Source: Erythrobasidium yunnanense (taxonomy: Eukaryota > Basidiomycota > Cystobasidiomycetes > Erythrobasidiales > Erythrobasidiaceae). From it: a DNA stretch of 64,000 nucleotides. Location: contig BCJC01000002.1 in the NCBI GenBank assembly GCA_001600175.1, positions 3,073,111 to 3,137,110 of the forward strand. The letters are read 5' to 3'. The notes under the pieces were generated by a model. The model saw only the letters and a list, made by a program, of their open reading frames with translations. It did not search any database and was not told where the DNA came from. This document shows positions 22,595-33,667 of the stretch, piece by piece. Each line of letters opens with the position of its first letter. Positions within the stretch are counted from its first letter, which is position 1. Position numbers and translations under genes: made by a program.

Positions 22595-22670
22595 CTGGCT
22601 ATATGTTCACTACAGCATGGAAATTGATAAAGCGCCCTTATCATACAGGATATTCAAGGTATACTAGAAA

Positions 22671-22710
22671 TTCCTTGTATACAAAGATTTATTTTATTGG
22701 ATACAAGGAA
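22671..22710. repeat. stem-loop between convergent genes
   Basis: Perfect 10-bp inverted repeat, TTCCTTGTAT at 22671-22680 and ATACAAGGAA at 22701-22710, with a 20-nt AT-rich loop. It lies in the 122 bp between the convergent stops at 22594 and 22717. It shares the 12-mer CCTTGTATACAA with the intronic inverted-repeat element at ~27.84 kb. It may be a fragment of that element or a bidirectional 3'-end signal. Confidence 0.5.
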
Positions 22711-22716
22711 AAGTAT

Positions 22717-23647
22717 CTATCGCTCTTCGTCGGACTCGTCTTTGCCGTCATCGTCTTCCTCGTACTCCTCAGACTCCTCTTCGTCCTCCTGCATGTAATC
22801 TCCATCATCTCGGTGTTCTTCAGCTCGAGGTGCTGCCAAAGGCGACGCGACCGCGTCCATTCTCATTCTCTTGCGAGGCGGACTGGGGATCGGGGAGAGG
22901 ACTGTCTGAGCGGCAAGCTAGTATACATCACCGTCAGGACTACGGAGCGAGTCTATGAAGTGTTGCGATACTCACAAGGCGGGCGCTGCGACGTCTAGGG
23001 GGTGTCGTGGGCTTCTGGGACCTGGATGTCTCTCCGCTCTTCTGATTGTCTATCTTGTCTCCAAGTATGTGTATGTCTTGCTTGTCTTCAAAACCAGAAT
23101 CATTGTGGCCATCGATGGGACCGAGCAGGTCATCGAGCTCTCGGTACGCCCCAGGAGTCTCGGGCTGCTCGCACAAGGCAGTATCAGCGTCAAAGCCTTA
23201 TAAGAGAGTTTGGGACGCAGTGTGCTGCTTGTAGACCGACCACCACTTCGGTTGAGCTTTCAGAGCCCTCTTGCTGCATGACTGGTTCAGCGTCCTCAGC
23301 AGCGGCGGCTGGAGAGCCAGCAGGCTGGTGAGACATAGAAAATCGGCTTATTAGAGTCGCACAGAGTACCAATGAGATCCCCCTTATGCACTCACCAAGT
23401 TGTCAAGCGTAGGCTGGAGAGTCTCTTCCTGCACGACAGCCTCGACGTCGGCGGCTAGCGGTACGGCAGAGCTTCGTCTTTTGAAAGCTGACAGTCTGAG
23501 TGAGGTAGCGACAGTGACTGCACTTGGTGCGCTGGACTTTGCAAGATTTCCGATCTGTTCGAGGTCTTCGGGCGTGTTCAGAAGCAGAGGTCGAGCCGAG
23601 AGTAGAGTTAACCTGCGCTGAGCATCCTGAATAGGGTTGGATGACAT
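22717..23647 (-). CDS. unrecognised protein with acidic C-terminus, probably nuclear
   Basis: Begins MSSNPIQDAQRRL at 23647. Exon 1 is 23647-23396 and exon 2 starts at 23324. A later exon covers about 23180-22988 (ELDDLLGPIDGH ... PRRRSARL), then GTGAGT...CTAG, and the last exon runs to the stop at 22717. The junction near 23200 is uncertain: the only phase-compatible intron is 40 nt, shorter than its neighbours. The middle carries basic SPxxPPRKRMR-type patches that look like nuclear localisation signals. The end is almost pure Asp/Glu (EEDDDGKDESDEER). No family recognised. It diverges from the next gene with 195 bp between starts. Confidence 0.55.
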
Positions 23648-23842
23648 CGCTAGAGCCGTCGTTCTTTTGGATGTGACGGATCGGAAGTCTCCCGCACCCT
23701 CTCAGCGGTCCGTGCACAGACAGGAGTTGGCTGATTTTGGGCTTGTCTGGTCTCTTGACAACTTGCCGACTGACACTTCAGACGAGGCAGACTTTTCAGC
23801 ATAATCAGTTTCGCACACACCATCAGCGACCAGTTCATCACG

Positions 23843-26800
23843 ATGGATCAGCCTGGAACGAGTGCTGCAGGACCAGTTGCTTTGGGCGCAGAAGCCCCAG
23901 TCGCAGGGTCTTCAGCTGCACCGCTAGTCGTGACCAGGACACCAATGTCAAAAGCGAGTTACACTGGCATGGAGCAGAATGAAGGCCTCTTCAAGCTGTC
24001 GCCGGCCATTGAGATGAACGACGGAGCGCCAGCTTCAGAGGTCAGGCTTCTTGCTACTGCTAAAAGAGATCTATGCGGAGCTGACTTTGACCAATCTTCT
24101 CGTAGTTGATTATATCGGATCTCGGCTGGCTGCCCGGCCGTCAATTCTGGAACATAGTGAGCAATGTCTGCTGAGCAAGCGCAGCGAGAGGAATTGCTTA
24201 TCGTTGTCCATAGAATGAAGGCGTCGAAAAGAAGGCGCTCAACAACCTCAGAGCAGATTTGGAAGACAATTTCGCACCCGAACACCTCCGCATGGGGAAG
24301 CGACTTCTGTGGGTCAAGATTGACGGTGTTCTTGGGTGGTCTGGTACGAGGAGGGACGTGAAGGACGTGCTACAGGCATATGAGAGCACCCTGAGAAGCG
24401 TTCAGGGCCCTACGGTTCACGGCCTGAGTTGGACTAGACTCCTCAATCAAAGGCCAAGCGAAGCGGACTTGCGCGTACCGAGACCGGAAGACGTAGTCTG
24501 CGTCAATCAGCCTAGAGGTTCTCTGCAGGCCTTATGCCTGAAGGTCAAAGGATTCGATGGACGCACTCTGGTGAGTTCTTTTACTATCACAGTCGCTGGC
24601 GCTTCACGTACTGAATGATTCTGCTATCTAGCTCACATTGGATGCAGAAGACAAGTCTGTGACGATATACAGCTTGACGAGCTTGCTTCTGGGAGCGGCC
24701 GCAGCGGATGGATGCTATCGCTCGGTGGAAAAGGTACTCGTCGGTTATCTGCAAGCTCATTACCCAGCAGACGACCAAAACACCTTAGTGCTGCCCAGTC
24801 GGCAGTCTGCTTTCGACGGTTCAGGTCTCCCTCTCTCAGCTACGGGTTCTGTTGGCCCACGTTATATCATACCTTCCCGAATCACTTTCGAAACAGCAAG
24901 ATGGTTTATCGAGACACACGAACCCTTGCAGAGTATACGTGATCTCTTTGCTATTCTCTACGAAGTTTCTCCCCTTCGCTTCACGAAGTACGAAGGTCCC
25001 CGCAGGACAGCTTCTCGTCAAGATATCGTAAACCTAGTTGGCCGCGACGTGCGCCAGTTGGCTTTCCTAACCCATTCCATCATGGTGACCGACAGCAACG
25101 CCTTCGATACACTAGATATTCAAGCTCTTCGTCGCGGAGTAGAAGTAGGTCTATTTGTCGTTTCGCATTCTTGACGCTGGCTAAGACGATTTCCCTGATA
25201 GCCTGCTGCGCAAGCAGATTTCCTGGCTCCGACGTATACTGTCATCCAGAACGCTATACAAGACCCCTTCGTCAGAGAGCCTAATGCCAACTACTCTACC
25301 CTTCGGCTGCCTTTACCGCAGGGCGCTACAACTGCTCCTAAGTGGGGCTTATTCGAGATGGGCAGTACCGATCATCCTATGCTAGGATGTCATCTTTGCG
25401 ATTTCGTCACTCCCGGCGGAGTAGCGTACGTGTCAGGCAGTCATGCGGCATATGCCCACAAGAACATACCTCATGCAGTCTTTCTCGAAGATTGGAGGGC
25501 GGCTAGCGCGTGCTGGGATGTTCTTCTCATCAACACGAGTGCACCTGGCCGCATGCAGGATCTCAAGCGTACCGAAAATCTGTGGAGCGCCAATTACGAA
25601 CCACTTGGCGACGCAGACTCTGAGCTGCTTGCTCATTTTGGCAAAAAGGGTGACAAGATACTTTGGTTCGTTTTCGACCGCGAGTGCATCGGTAATCCAA
25701 CAGTTGATGCCCTCGCGGACATCACGGGTGACACTTGCAGTCCTGGCCTCGAAGGCAGTCGTAAAGCTGGCGAAGTCCTGATCTATCTTTTCACCACCCT
25801 ACGTCACGTTCTTCGCCCTGCCGCTGTCTCTCATCGCATTCACTTCGGAGGAAGCAATGTGGCCACAGACTCCATCGTTGAGCTTCTCCGTTCCTACAGC
25901 GAGACCCTGCCGCTACTCGTAACTCCTGACTTCTCAGAGCTTCTCGCTCAAGCCCTATTCCTCCTATGCGAACCTACGTCAGATGCTAGCGATAGTGCTC
26001 GCTACCTCGCCATCCGTTCGGATAACAGGAAGATAGTGAATAGAGCAGGCGCTGCTGTTGGCGGCGCCCTTTGGCCTCTGACTTTCAGCACTCTCCGACT
26101 GGAACGATTTGGCCTGATGCTAAAGACTGGCATCTTCATCCGAGAAGACAAGAAGTACATGGTCATCGAGATATTCAGAAGAACTCGTGGAGGAGGTTGG
26201 GAACGCATCGGCTACATCATTGTGGCTTTTGGCAGTTGGGCAAACGTACGCGGAATCAATATGCTCAATAGATACTTGGAGAATGGCGACCTGCGACATC
26301 GCCTGATCAGCAAGGATTACGGTATTGATCCAAAAGATCTTCCTCGTCGTCGGATACTATTCAATGGATTAGAAGCGGATACGCCTTCTTTTCAGCCGGA
26401 TGCAGACTTCATTGCAGGTTGGCGCAATGAGAAGGGGGAGGACGTGCAGGTCTTTGATGACTATAGGCCCTATCTGGAAAGCAACGGAAGCTACGAAGGG
26501 CGCACTCTCATCTTGTCAATTTCGGGCTACGACGGGTTCCTGGCTACGCCGACCGCCATTCTCCAAGCTCTGGGCCACTGGACCGATGGTATTCTTTGCA
26601 TTGTCATAGACATACGAACTGCGACCGGTATCAGCAACTATCAAAGCTCTGGATTCCTCCAGAATGTGCATCTTGAAGTTCCAGCTTTCTGTGCACACAT
26701 TCGCAACGATATGGCAAGAGCGAGGATTATGCTGCTAGAGAAGCAAAAAGAGAGTTGCATTCACCCGACAGAGATACAACATCGAGATGCAGAGATCGCC

Positions 26801-27007
26801 ATAGAGAAGGCGAAGATCGCAGTGCTCAACCCAGACCACGAGCGTCTCTTCGATGAGGTGCTCCGAAACATGCGAACCGAAGTTGAGATACGCTCTCGAC
26901 TTAGATCCGCTCGTAACGTCTTTGGTTCTGCTGGAGGACATCAGGGCACTCAGATGGCGGATGAGCTCGATGACTCTACTGATATCAGCAGGTACGGTAC
27001 CGAGTAG
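23843..27007 (+). CDS. unrecognised 974-aa protein
   Basis: Exons 23843-24040, 24106-24156, 24214-24570, 24632-25144 and 25202-27007; all joins close in phase to 974 aa. I do not recognise any domain. Composition is that of a globular, mainly soluble protein with alternating alpha/beta stretches (ILWFVFDREC, RTLILSISGYDGF, GILCIVIDIR), no signal peptide and no membrane span. It ends in a charged helix (AEIAIEKAKIAVLN ... TEVEIRSRLRSA) and an Asp-rich tail. Exon 2 is only 51 nt. The size, uninterrupted frames and lack of a recognisable fold make it a candidate lineage-restricted family. Confidence 0.75.
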
Positions 27008-27323
27008 ATGGAAATGGAGTCTGCGTGTCGCAAGCGGGGCTCGGCCGGAACGCAAAAGATCGAGTCCATGTCTCCTGTATTCTGACATGCTTTATCTGAT
27101 CCTGTTGTACATTGGCCTAGCAACACGATGCCCAAGTGCAGCTGTTCTGCAACAATGACGCTATTACTCACAAGACCCTACTGACCGCGTTTGCGCCTGC
27201 TAATCTTGACTCTGCAAGTTCGCTAGCTCAGAAGGTTGTATTCAAGCTAGACAACAATGTACTGATAGAGAAATCCTGCGACAACGTCTTTCGCATGCAA
27301 AACTCTATGTTCCCTCGTACCCT
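27008..27323. other. convergent intergenic, no feature seen
   Basis: 316 bp between the convergent stops of the 974-aa gene and the 475-aa gene. No RNA gene or repeat seen. Confidence 0.4.
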
Positions 27324-29256
27324 CTAGGCAGGCTTGCGTCGAGTAATCTTGACTGTGCCGCTGCCATTCTTGATCTCGCGCGTCTCTCCATCCTTCAGGG
27401 CGGGACCTTGAGCAACGACGAAGCCTTTGACAGTAGTGTCTGTCGCTCTCTGCCAATGACGCGAAGCCTGAAGCGGATGTCAGCGCCTGCGCTAACGACG
27501 CTGAAGCAGACTCACGTCGTTGACCTGATGATTGGCAATTTCCCTCATGAGCCAGTGACTTATCTTATAGCCCTTGACTTGAACCTTGACGTAAAGATAC
27601 TTGTCTTGATTCAGAACATCGTACTTGTCGCCAAGCTGCAGGCAATCGCAGAATTAGCTGAGACACCGCTACATCAGGAATGACAGGACCTACCATCTTG
27701 TAGTATTCATCTTGAACCTCTTTTGGTCGCTTATGCCAATGCATATCCCGATCCAACTTATGTTTCTTCAGATATGCCAGGGAAGTATCCTGAAGGAATG
27801 GTCAGTATGAGAAAAGATGACAGCGGGCAGCTGATAAATCCTTGTATACAAGGAAATAAATCCTTGTACACAAGCTTTTTTTGCTGGGAAGAAGATCTTC
27901 CCCCTGCTTGCAAGAGGTTTCTCCACTCTGCGTCTTGCGCAGAGCTTCTCCAGCACCAAGGAAAAAAAGCTTGTATACCAAGATTTACATCCTTGTATAT
28001 AAGCATTTGTTTAGCCGGCAGGATAGAGAGCTCACCATAATTTCTTTATAAAGACCGGGTTTCCATCCTGGAACGTAAGTTGGCAGGCGAGTAGAGAGCT
28101 GCGTGAGGCTCGCAGGCTGGTGAACAAGATAGACGCCATCGTGGTTGGCGCAGATAATCTTGTCGTCTGCCGGCTCTACCACTTTGGGCTTCTTCTGCGC
28201 GGGGGCGGATGCTGATCTTGCGAGACCTGCGCCTTCGCTCTCCTCCGCTTGAGGCTCATCCTCCTCTGTAGATGCCTTTCTCTTTCTCTTTCGAGGTGCC
28301 CTAGCCTCGCGTACCCTCATCTCGACCTCGGCCAAGTGCGGTCGATCATCTTCTTCAGGATTTGCAGGATCAGGATCTTCAAGGAGATAGGGTAGCTTGA
28401 GAGAGGTCAACTTCGCGAGTTCTGTGATGTATCGTTCGAAGCTGAAAGATCCCTTCATGAGATCAGCGAGTTCTTCGTCCTCCTGCGCCTCAGGCTCTGT
28501 CTGAACCATCATCTCCTTTGTCGATACTGAAGCAGTCTTTGCATTTGAAGGACCAGACACAGTGCTGTTCTCAGTGCTCATGTCTTCCTCCGCGGCCATA
28601 GCATCAGCAACGTCTCGACAACGCTGTCGACGTGTAAAGTCATCTTCAACTTCGTAAGGATCCAGGCCGAATCGGAAGGTGAAGTTAGACTGGAATATAG
28701 TCAGTTACGGCTCTCCACTGGATTCAAGTCAATGCTCACTCTGGGACAGGGATATTCATCGTCCATGATCGGACGGAAGCGGACGTGAATATCGTCCATG
28801 GCGCAGAAGAGCAATGCTCGAACTCTATATGCGGCGTGACGGCTACAGAGAAGGATTAGTCCAGCTTTAATCGCCTTATTGCGCACGGCTCACTGTTTGA
28901 GACGAATCTCTTCAGCTCCTTTCGCGGCGGCTTTGGATGTACGACCAGAAAGAATGGCATGTTGGTAATAGTCGGGCTCCAACTCGTTCATAATGAGTGC
29001 AGCCTCTGTCAGCAACTGTGGGGCTCTCTGGGAAAACGGAGTTCAGCCTGTGCGAGTCTGTTTGCTCGGCCGAACACACCTTCTTTATCTGTTGCATTGG
29101 GCCATCAATCTGACCAACGTTCCCATGACGATCCCTAGTAGCTTTCTTCGTCTCTTTGAAAGTGGTCGAGACGTTGAGGCATTCGAAGTTGAAGGGCGAC
29201 AAGCGCTTCTCTGGCTTCTGGCGCTGTTTTCCCTTGGCTGCTGACTGTTTAGACAT
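27324..29256 (-). CDS. unrecognised 475-aa protein, probably nuclear
   Basis: Exons 29256-29080, 29027-28894, 28842-28740, 28689-28036, 27789-27694, 27635-27516 and 27467-27324; all joins are in phase. The N-terminus is Lys/Gln-rich (MSKQSAAKGKQRQKPEKR). The middle has a compact region (MDDIHVRFRPIMDDEYPCP ... FGLDPYEVEDDF), an acidic linker, and a strong basic patch (APRKRKRKAS) that reads as a nuclear signal. The C-terminal third is well ordered (YLYVKVQVKGYKISHWL, TTVKGFVVAQGPAL). No family is recognised. Its fourth intron is 246 nt instead of the usual ~55 because it holds an inverted-repeat element. Confidence 0.75.
27839..28003. mobile_element. MITE-like inverted-repeat element inside an intron
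   Basis: Two ~50-bp arms, at about 27839-27887 and 27950-28003, are imperfect reverse complements. Each has TATACAAGG-type blocks and both share CAAGCTTTTTTT. They enclose ~60 bp that is itself partly palindromic (GAAGATCTTC). The left end begins with the 16-bp palindrome TCCTTGTATACAAGGA. The whole unit sits in intron 28035-27790, which without it would be of normal length, so this is an insertion tolerated by splicing. It carries no coding capacity and fits a non-autonomous DNA transposon. No clear target-site duplication was found. Confidence 0.55.
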
Positions 29257-29518
29257 CTTGTAGATATTGTGGATCTGTTCAGCTTGCAGAATTTTGCCTG
29301 GGAAGCTTGATTATCCAAGAAGGTGTTGGTGCGAAAGAAAGCCCGGACGATCAGCTTCGAGAACGGTAAATACGAACAGAACGATGATGAAGAGAGATGG
29401 ATGAGAATGAAGGAAGAGCGTACAGGTGGATGTGTAGAAGGGGGTAGACTGGGGTATCAGCGGGAGGTGGTCGTTGGTTTATGCTGGATGCGACTATGAT
29501 ACAACACACTCGTTACAT

Positions 29519-32262
29519 CTACTCAGCTTCGGTCCATCCGCTAGTGCGACCTCGAGTGCTTTCTTCGAACAGCTCCATCGTCAGAGTAGACAGGAAGCCA
29601 GGTACGCATTGCCTCTCTGCAACCCAGAAGTTGACACCCGTCTGGACCCTTTCGCTCGTGACGAATGCATCGTTGCCTCCCACTAGCTGGAACTTGGCTT
29701 TACCAGCTACAGCGCCTTTCTCCTTATCGACTGGTCCAGGGCCAAAGACGAGAGCATAGTCGCTTCCTCCGAAGACTGTAGTGACTTTCATTCGCCCACC
29801 GTCGAGAGGCTCGATCTTGTATCCAAACAGCGAGCGACAGGCATCGCGTAGCTCTTGAGCTGTGCGAGCGAAGATCTCCTTTAGCCTCGTGCGACTCTTC
29901 TCGGCTTGCTCGATCTTGGTTTGAAGTGCTTCATTCTCCGCTACTAAATTGGTATAGGTAGCTCGAGGTACTGAATCCGACTCCTCGTTGCTATCAACGG
30001 CTGTTCCATTCGAGAGCACGGCTGCACTTCCCGCACCGGGACTCTGCTTCTGTGGATGGTCAGACGTCGCCTTCTCCAGCTCGGTCAGCTTTTCGAGCAA
30101 GACTCGATTTTCCTCCTTGAGCCTGTCGAGGGTCTCAGTGCGAACAGCTAGGTCCATAGCAGCGGGGTTCTCGCCTAGCGAAACCACCTTCGTTGTATTG
30201 ACGTTGTATTCGCCTCGGCCGAGAGCATGATTCAGGACATCTAGCTGTGCATCAAGAGAGTCCAGCTCCAATTCTGCTTCAGCAAGCGAAGCCTGAGTAG
30301 TCCGAAGACCTGCAGGTTGACGAGGTCAACGAAGTCCGTAGATGTTTACGGGAACGTGCTTACTTTCGCGCAGCTCTTCATTCTGACGGACTTGTTCGCT
30401 CAAGCTCTTCGAGACATCGTCTTTCCTTTTGCTCGGTGTAGGGGGCATCATCGAGCCATTCGGCGGATAGGTAGGCGACAGCAGACTAGCATCGATTTCG
30501 CGCGTCTCATCGCCACGAGCTTCTAACATGCCTCGAAGGCGTTCTGCTTCTTTCGCATTGCGAGAAGCTTCGGCCTTGTGTGCGTCCAGAAGCTCTTGCA
30601 AGTGAGCTATCTGGAGTGTCTTTTGCTGGTCGAAAGCTGTTTGAGAAGCGCTTTCGCCTGGCCCTGACACAAGAAGGGAAGATTCTTCGGTGGCATACGT
30701 ATTCTGTACATTCAAACATCAGCTCATGTACGATCACGCCAGCCTGGTGACTTACGACCTGCTCCTTGAGCATTTGCAGCTCTTTCGCATCAAGTGCTTG
30801 ATTCCTCTCTAGCACCTCAAGCTTTCGATTGGCGTCCTCCTTCTGCTTCTCTAAGCCAGGCACTACTTCCTCTTCCAGCTCAACGACACGAGCCTCGAGT
30901 TCCTGAATCTGACCATCTCGTACTTTAGTGAGGGATGAGAGGTAGCCGACCTTCTCTTCTAGCGAAAGATTGGCTATGCGTGCGCTTGCGAGTGCTTTCG
31001 TGACGCTCGCCGGGGATGAATAGCGATCCGAAGTCTGCTTCTTGGACGGTGTTCCAGCGCTAGGCGAATTCTCCATCTCTGGCTGCTGCGAGCTATCACG
31101 AAGGAAGATAGCCCATTCATTCTTCTCCTTGAGCAGCGCGCTATTCTCGCTTTCGACCTGGGCCAGCTTGCCCCGCAGCGTTCCCATATTCCTAAGCTTG
31201 CTTTCCAATGCCAGCTTCTCCTCCTTGAGCAGCTCTGCATTCGCTTTGTCCTTCTTCAAAGCTGATATCTCGCGCGTCAACCTCGCATTGGCGTGTTCTA
31301 GCGAGCGTAGATGCGTGACTTGGTGGTGTAGCTCTTTCCGAAGAACATCGGTTGTTCCAGAATCTGCTGCTGGGCGAGGAGCTTCTGAAGATGCTTTGAC
31401 TTCCTTCTCCAGCTCTGTTATGCGCTCATTGGCAGCTTGTAGCGCTTCTTTGCTGTCTTTCAAACGCTGATTCTCTTCGTCCACCTTTTCCAGCTCTTCC
31501 TGCAGCACGCTCATCTGGTTCATAGTGGCTTGTTGCGACTCTACCGCCATCTCAGCTTCGTGCGTCGCCTTGTTTGCCCTGCTAAGCAATGCCTCGTTCT
31601 CCTCCTCGAGGGTATTGCACCTGCTTCTGAACTCCTTGAGTGCAGCAGTCATCTCCCTCAACTGCTCTTCTTGCCTGTTCGCCTTCTCTGCATCTTTCGA
31701 CAAGGCCTTCTCTTCGCGAGCCAGGAGGATTGTCCGTTCTTTCTCAAGGTTGCGCACTCGCTCCTGTAATGATCCTAGTTCTCGCAACAGCATGCCATTC
31801 TCTCGTTGTGACGAGTTCAACTGTCTCTGCAGCGCTCCGGCTGATGATGAGGCTTGCAGGTCGGCCTTCAAGGACGATAAGGACAGCGAGGGAGTGCTAG
31901 GGATGTTTGAGGCATGACTGAGCGCTGAAGTTGGCCTCTTGACTGTACTCGGTGTGCTTAATCCAGCTTGCAATGATGTACGTTTGCCTAGCGTTCTAGT
32001 GCTCGAAGGGGGTGCCATCATGGACGAGGGTTGAGGCAGGCCAGTCGGAGATAGCAACGAAGCAGCAGCAGAAGTTGATGGGCCTGAAGCATCCACATCG
32101 TTCAGCTTTTAGCAGCTGACCGTACCGGCTGCATTTTGACTCCTCACCTCCGCTACGATTCAGGCCATTACCGCTCCCGCTGCTGACAGAAATACGTCGC
32201 GGTATATAGGATGGGATATTCGTCGAAGTTGCAAGCGACGACGGCGGCTGATGGCCAGACAT
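29519..32262 (-). CDS. MAD1: spindle assembly checkpoint protein Mad1
   Basis: Recruits Mad2 to unattached kinetochores in the mitotic checkpoint. Exons 32262-32148, 32083-30756, 30703-30364 and 30309-29519 give 857 aa, the usual size for fungal Mad1. Seen: a disordered Ser/Pro/Thr-rich head (~90 residues); a very long coiled coil with Glu/Lys/Gln heptads (to ~residue 700); a break rich in Pro/Ser near 570-600 (SPTYPPNGSMMPPTPSKRK) where the Mad2-interaction motif is expected; a second coiled coil; and the C-terminal head with the SRTRLKEIF motif (the RLK element that contacts Bub1) followed by the RWD-like fold (SLFGYKIEPLDGGRMKV). The C-terminal motif makes the assignment firm. Confidence 0.9.
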
Positions 32263-32616
32263 GCGGTCCTAGCAAGCGGTTCGAAAGAAGACAAGCATTC
32301 TCTAACATCGAATAGCTTTCTCGAGCTTGAATGAATGTACACGAAAGAACTTCAAAGCGCTTCCTAAGCATAGTGGTCTAGAAGCACACCTGCCAAACTA
32401 CTCGGGTAGCCGCGAGCTGTTCTGAGCTTCTTAACCGCCGCTCTAGTCCTCAATACCTCGCGTAGCTGATGTCTACTTGTGATTTTGTGTGCAACATAGC
32501 TTCTCCTCTGCCTCCCCTGCTCAATGCTCCTTCGGAGCTGTTCCCGATGGCAGATCTGAAGCACCTGTCATTCATAATTACGCCTGTCAGATCGTGCTTT
32601 CTTCGAGACCACATTC
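32263..32616. other. intergenic upstream of MAD1
   Basis: 354 bp between the stop of the small TPR-like gene and the MAD1 start, both on the minus strand. It presumably contains the MAD1 promoter. No other signal seen. Confidence 0.4.
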
Positions 32617-33143
32617 TCAAGCAACGATAGACCACTCACTCCCTTCTCCCTCTCCAGTAGACTTGGCCTCAGCATCAGTAGGCGAAGGTGGAGGAGTCGC
32701 TTCTGCATACATCAAAAGCCCATCAATCAGTCTTTCAAATACGGCAAGCGTTATACAAGGAGCAGCTTACCCAGCAAGCCTTCTATCTCATCTAAAGCCT
32801 GCTTCATTTCCCCGGCTAGCTTGACCAGGTCTGGCCTCAAGGGAGTTGCTGCCATCTTGTCGCAAGCTCGTCGAGCGATCCGCACGCATTTACGAACCAT
32901 CTCCGCATCATCCATACGTCCCCATGCCCATGCTAGTGAAGTATATACGTCTGCCCTGATATACGGCGTGTCTCGCACCAGCAGAATCGTCTCGCCCAGC
33001 ATGACGGCCTTCGGAGGGTTATCATGAGACATTTCTCTTAGCTGTTCGAGCATACGTGGAATCACAGGCTCGAGTTCTTCTTCAGTATTGTCATTGTTTT
33101 CCAGTTCGATCTGGCCTTTGCCATCTTTCTTTCCCGCTTTCAT
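32617..33143 (-). CDS. small TPR-like protein
   Basis: Exons 33143-32771 and 32702-32617 (68-nt intron) give 152 aa. A charged Lys/Glu start is followed by two to three helix pairs (NPPKAVMLGETILLV; ADVYTSLAWAWGRMDDAEMVRKCVRIARRACDKM) with TPR-like spacing (A-W-A-W-G ... A). The second exon adds a Pro/Ser/Glu-rich tail (PPPSPTDAEAKSTGEGEG). Possibly an adaptor; no closer family is recognised. Confidence 0.65.
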
Positions 33144-33667
33144 AGTTCACAAAGAGACGTGTCGCGATAGGTGGGCAGGCACAGTAGCAGATGTCAGTGA
33201 AGTGCGCGGTGCTGATGGACAAACGTAAAGTACTGGAACGCGATTGGCAAAGAGGCAAGGTGCCTCAACCGACTTGCTACTTAAGCATCAACTCAAGTAC
33301 GCATGAGTACGCGCGAATATGGAAGACAGAGCTTTAAAAGAGCTTCTCTCTAGCAACAACGGTGAATGAAAATGAAAATCACCCGGCACATCTACTGAAC
33401 TTCTATACGTAAATCCCTCCGACCGAGGTATACCTCACATAGCTGATATCTACTTATTCTCCTGTGATACATATTGTACTTCTCTGCTTGAAAATAAAAG
33501 TCAGCTAGGCGCCGGGCCTGCCTCACAAGTGGATGACGTACCTTTCTTTTGGCGCTTGCGTAAGGCTTACGTAGTCCTGTCCTGCCTTTTTGTAGGTACT
33601 CAATAGTACAAAATAGATGCGCTTCGCGCAAAATATGTCGTCCAGCGATGTTTGGCGTGGAGAAGAC
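33144..33667. other. intergenic, no feature seen
   Basis: 524 bp between the start of the small TPR-like gene and the stop of the 1255-aa gene, both on the minus strand. Probable promoter of the TPR-like gene; no repeat or RNA gene seen. Confidence 0.4.
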
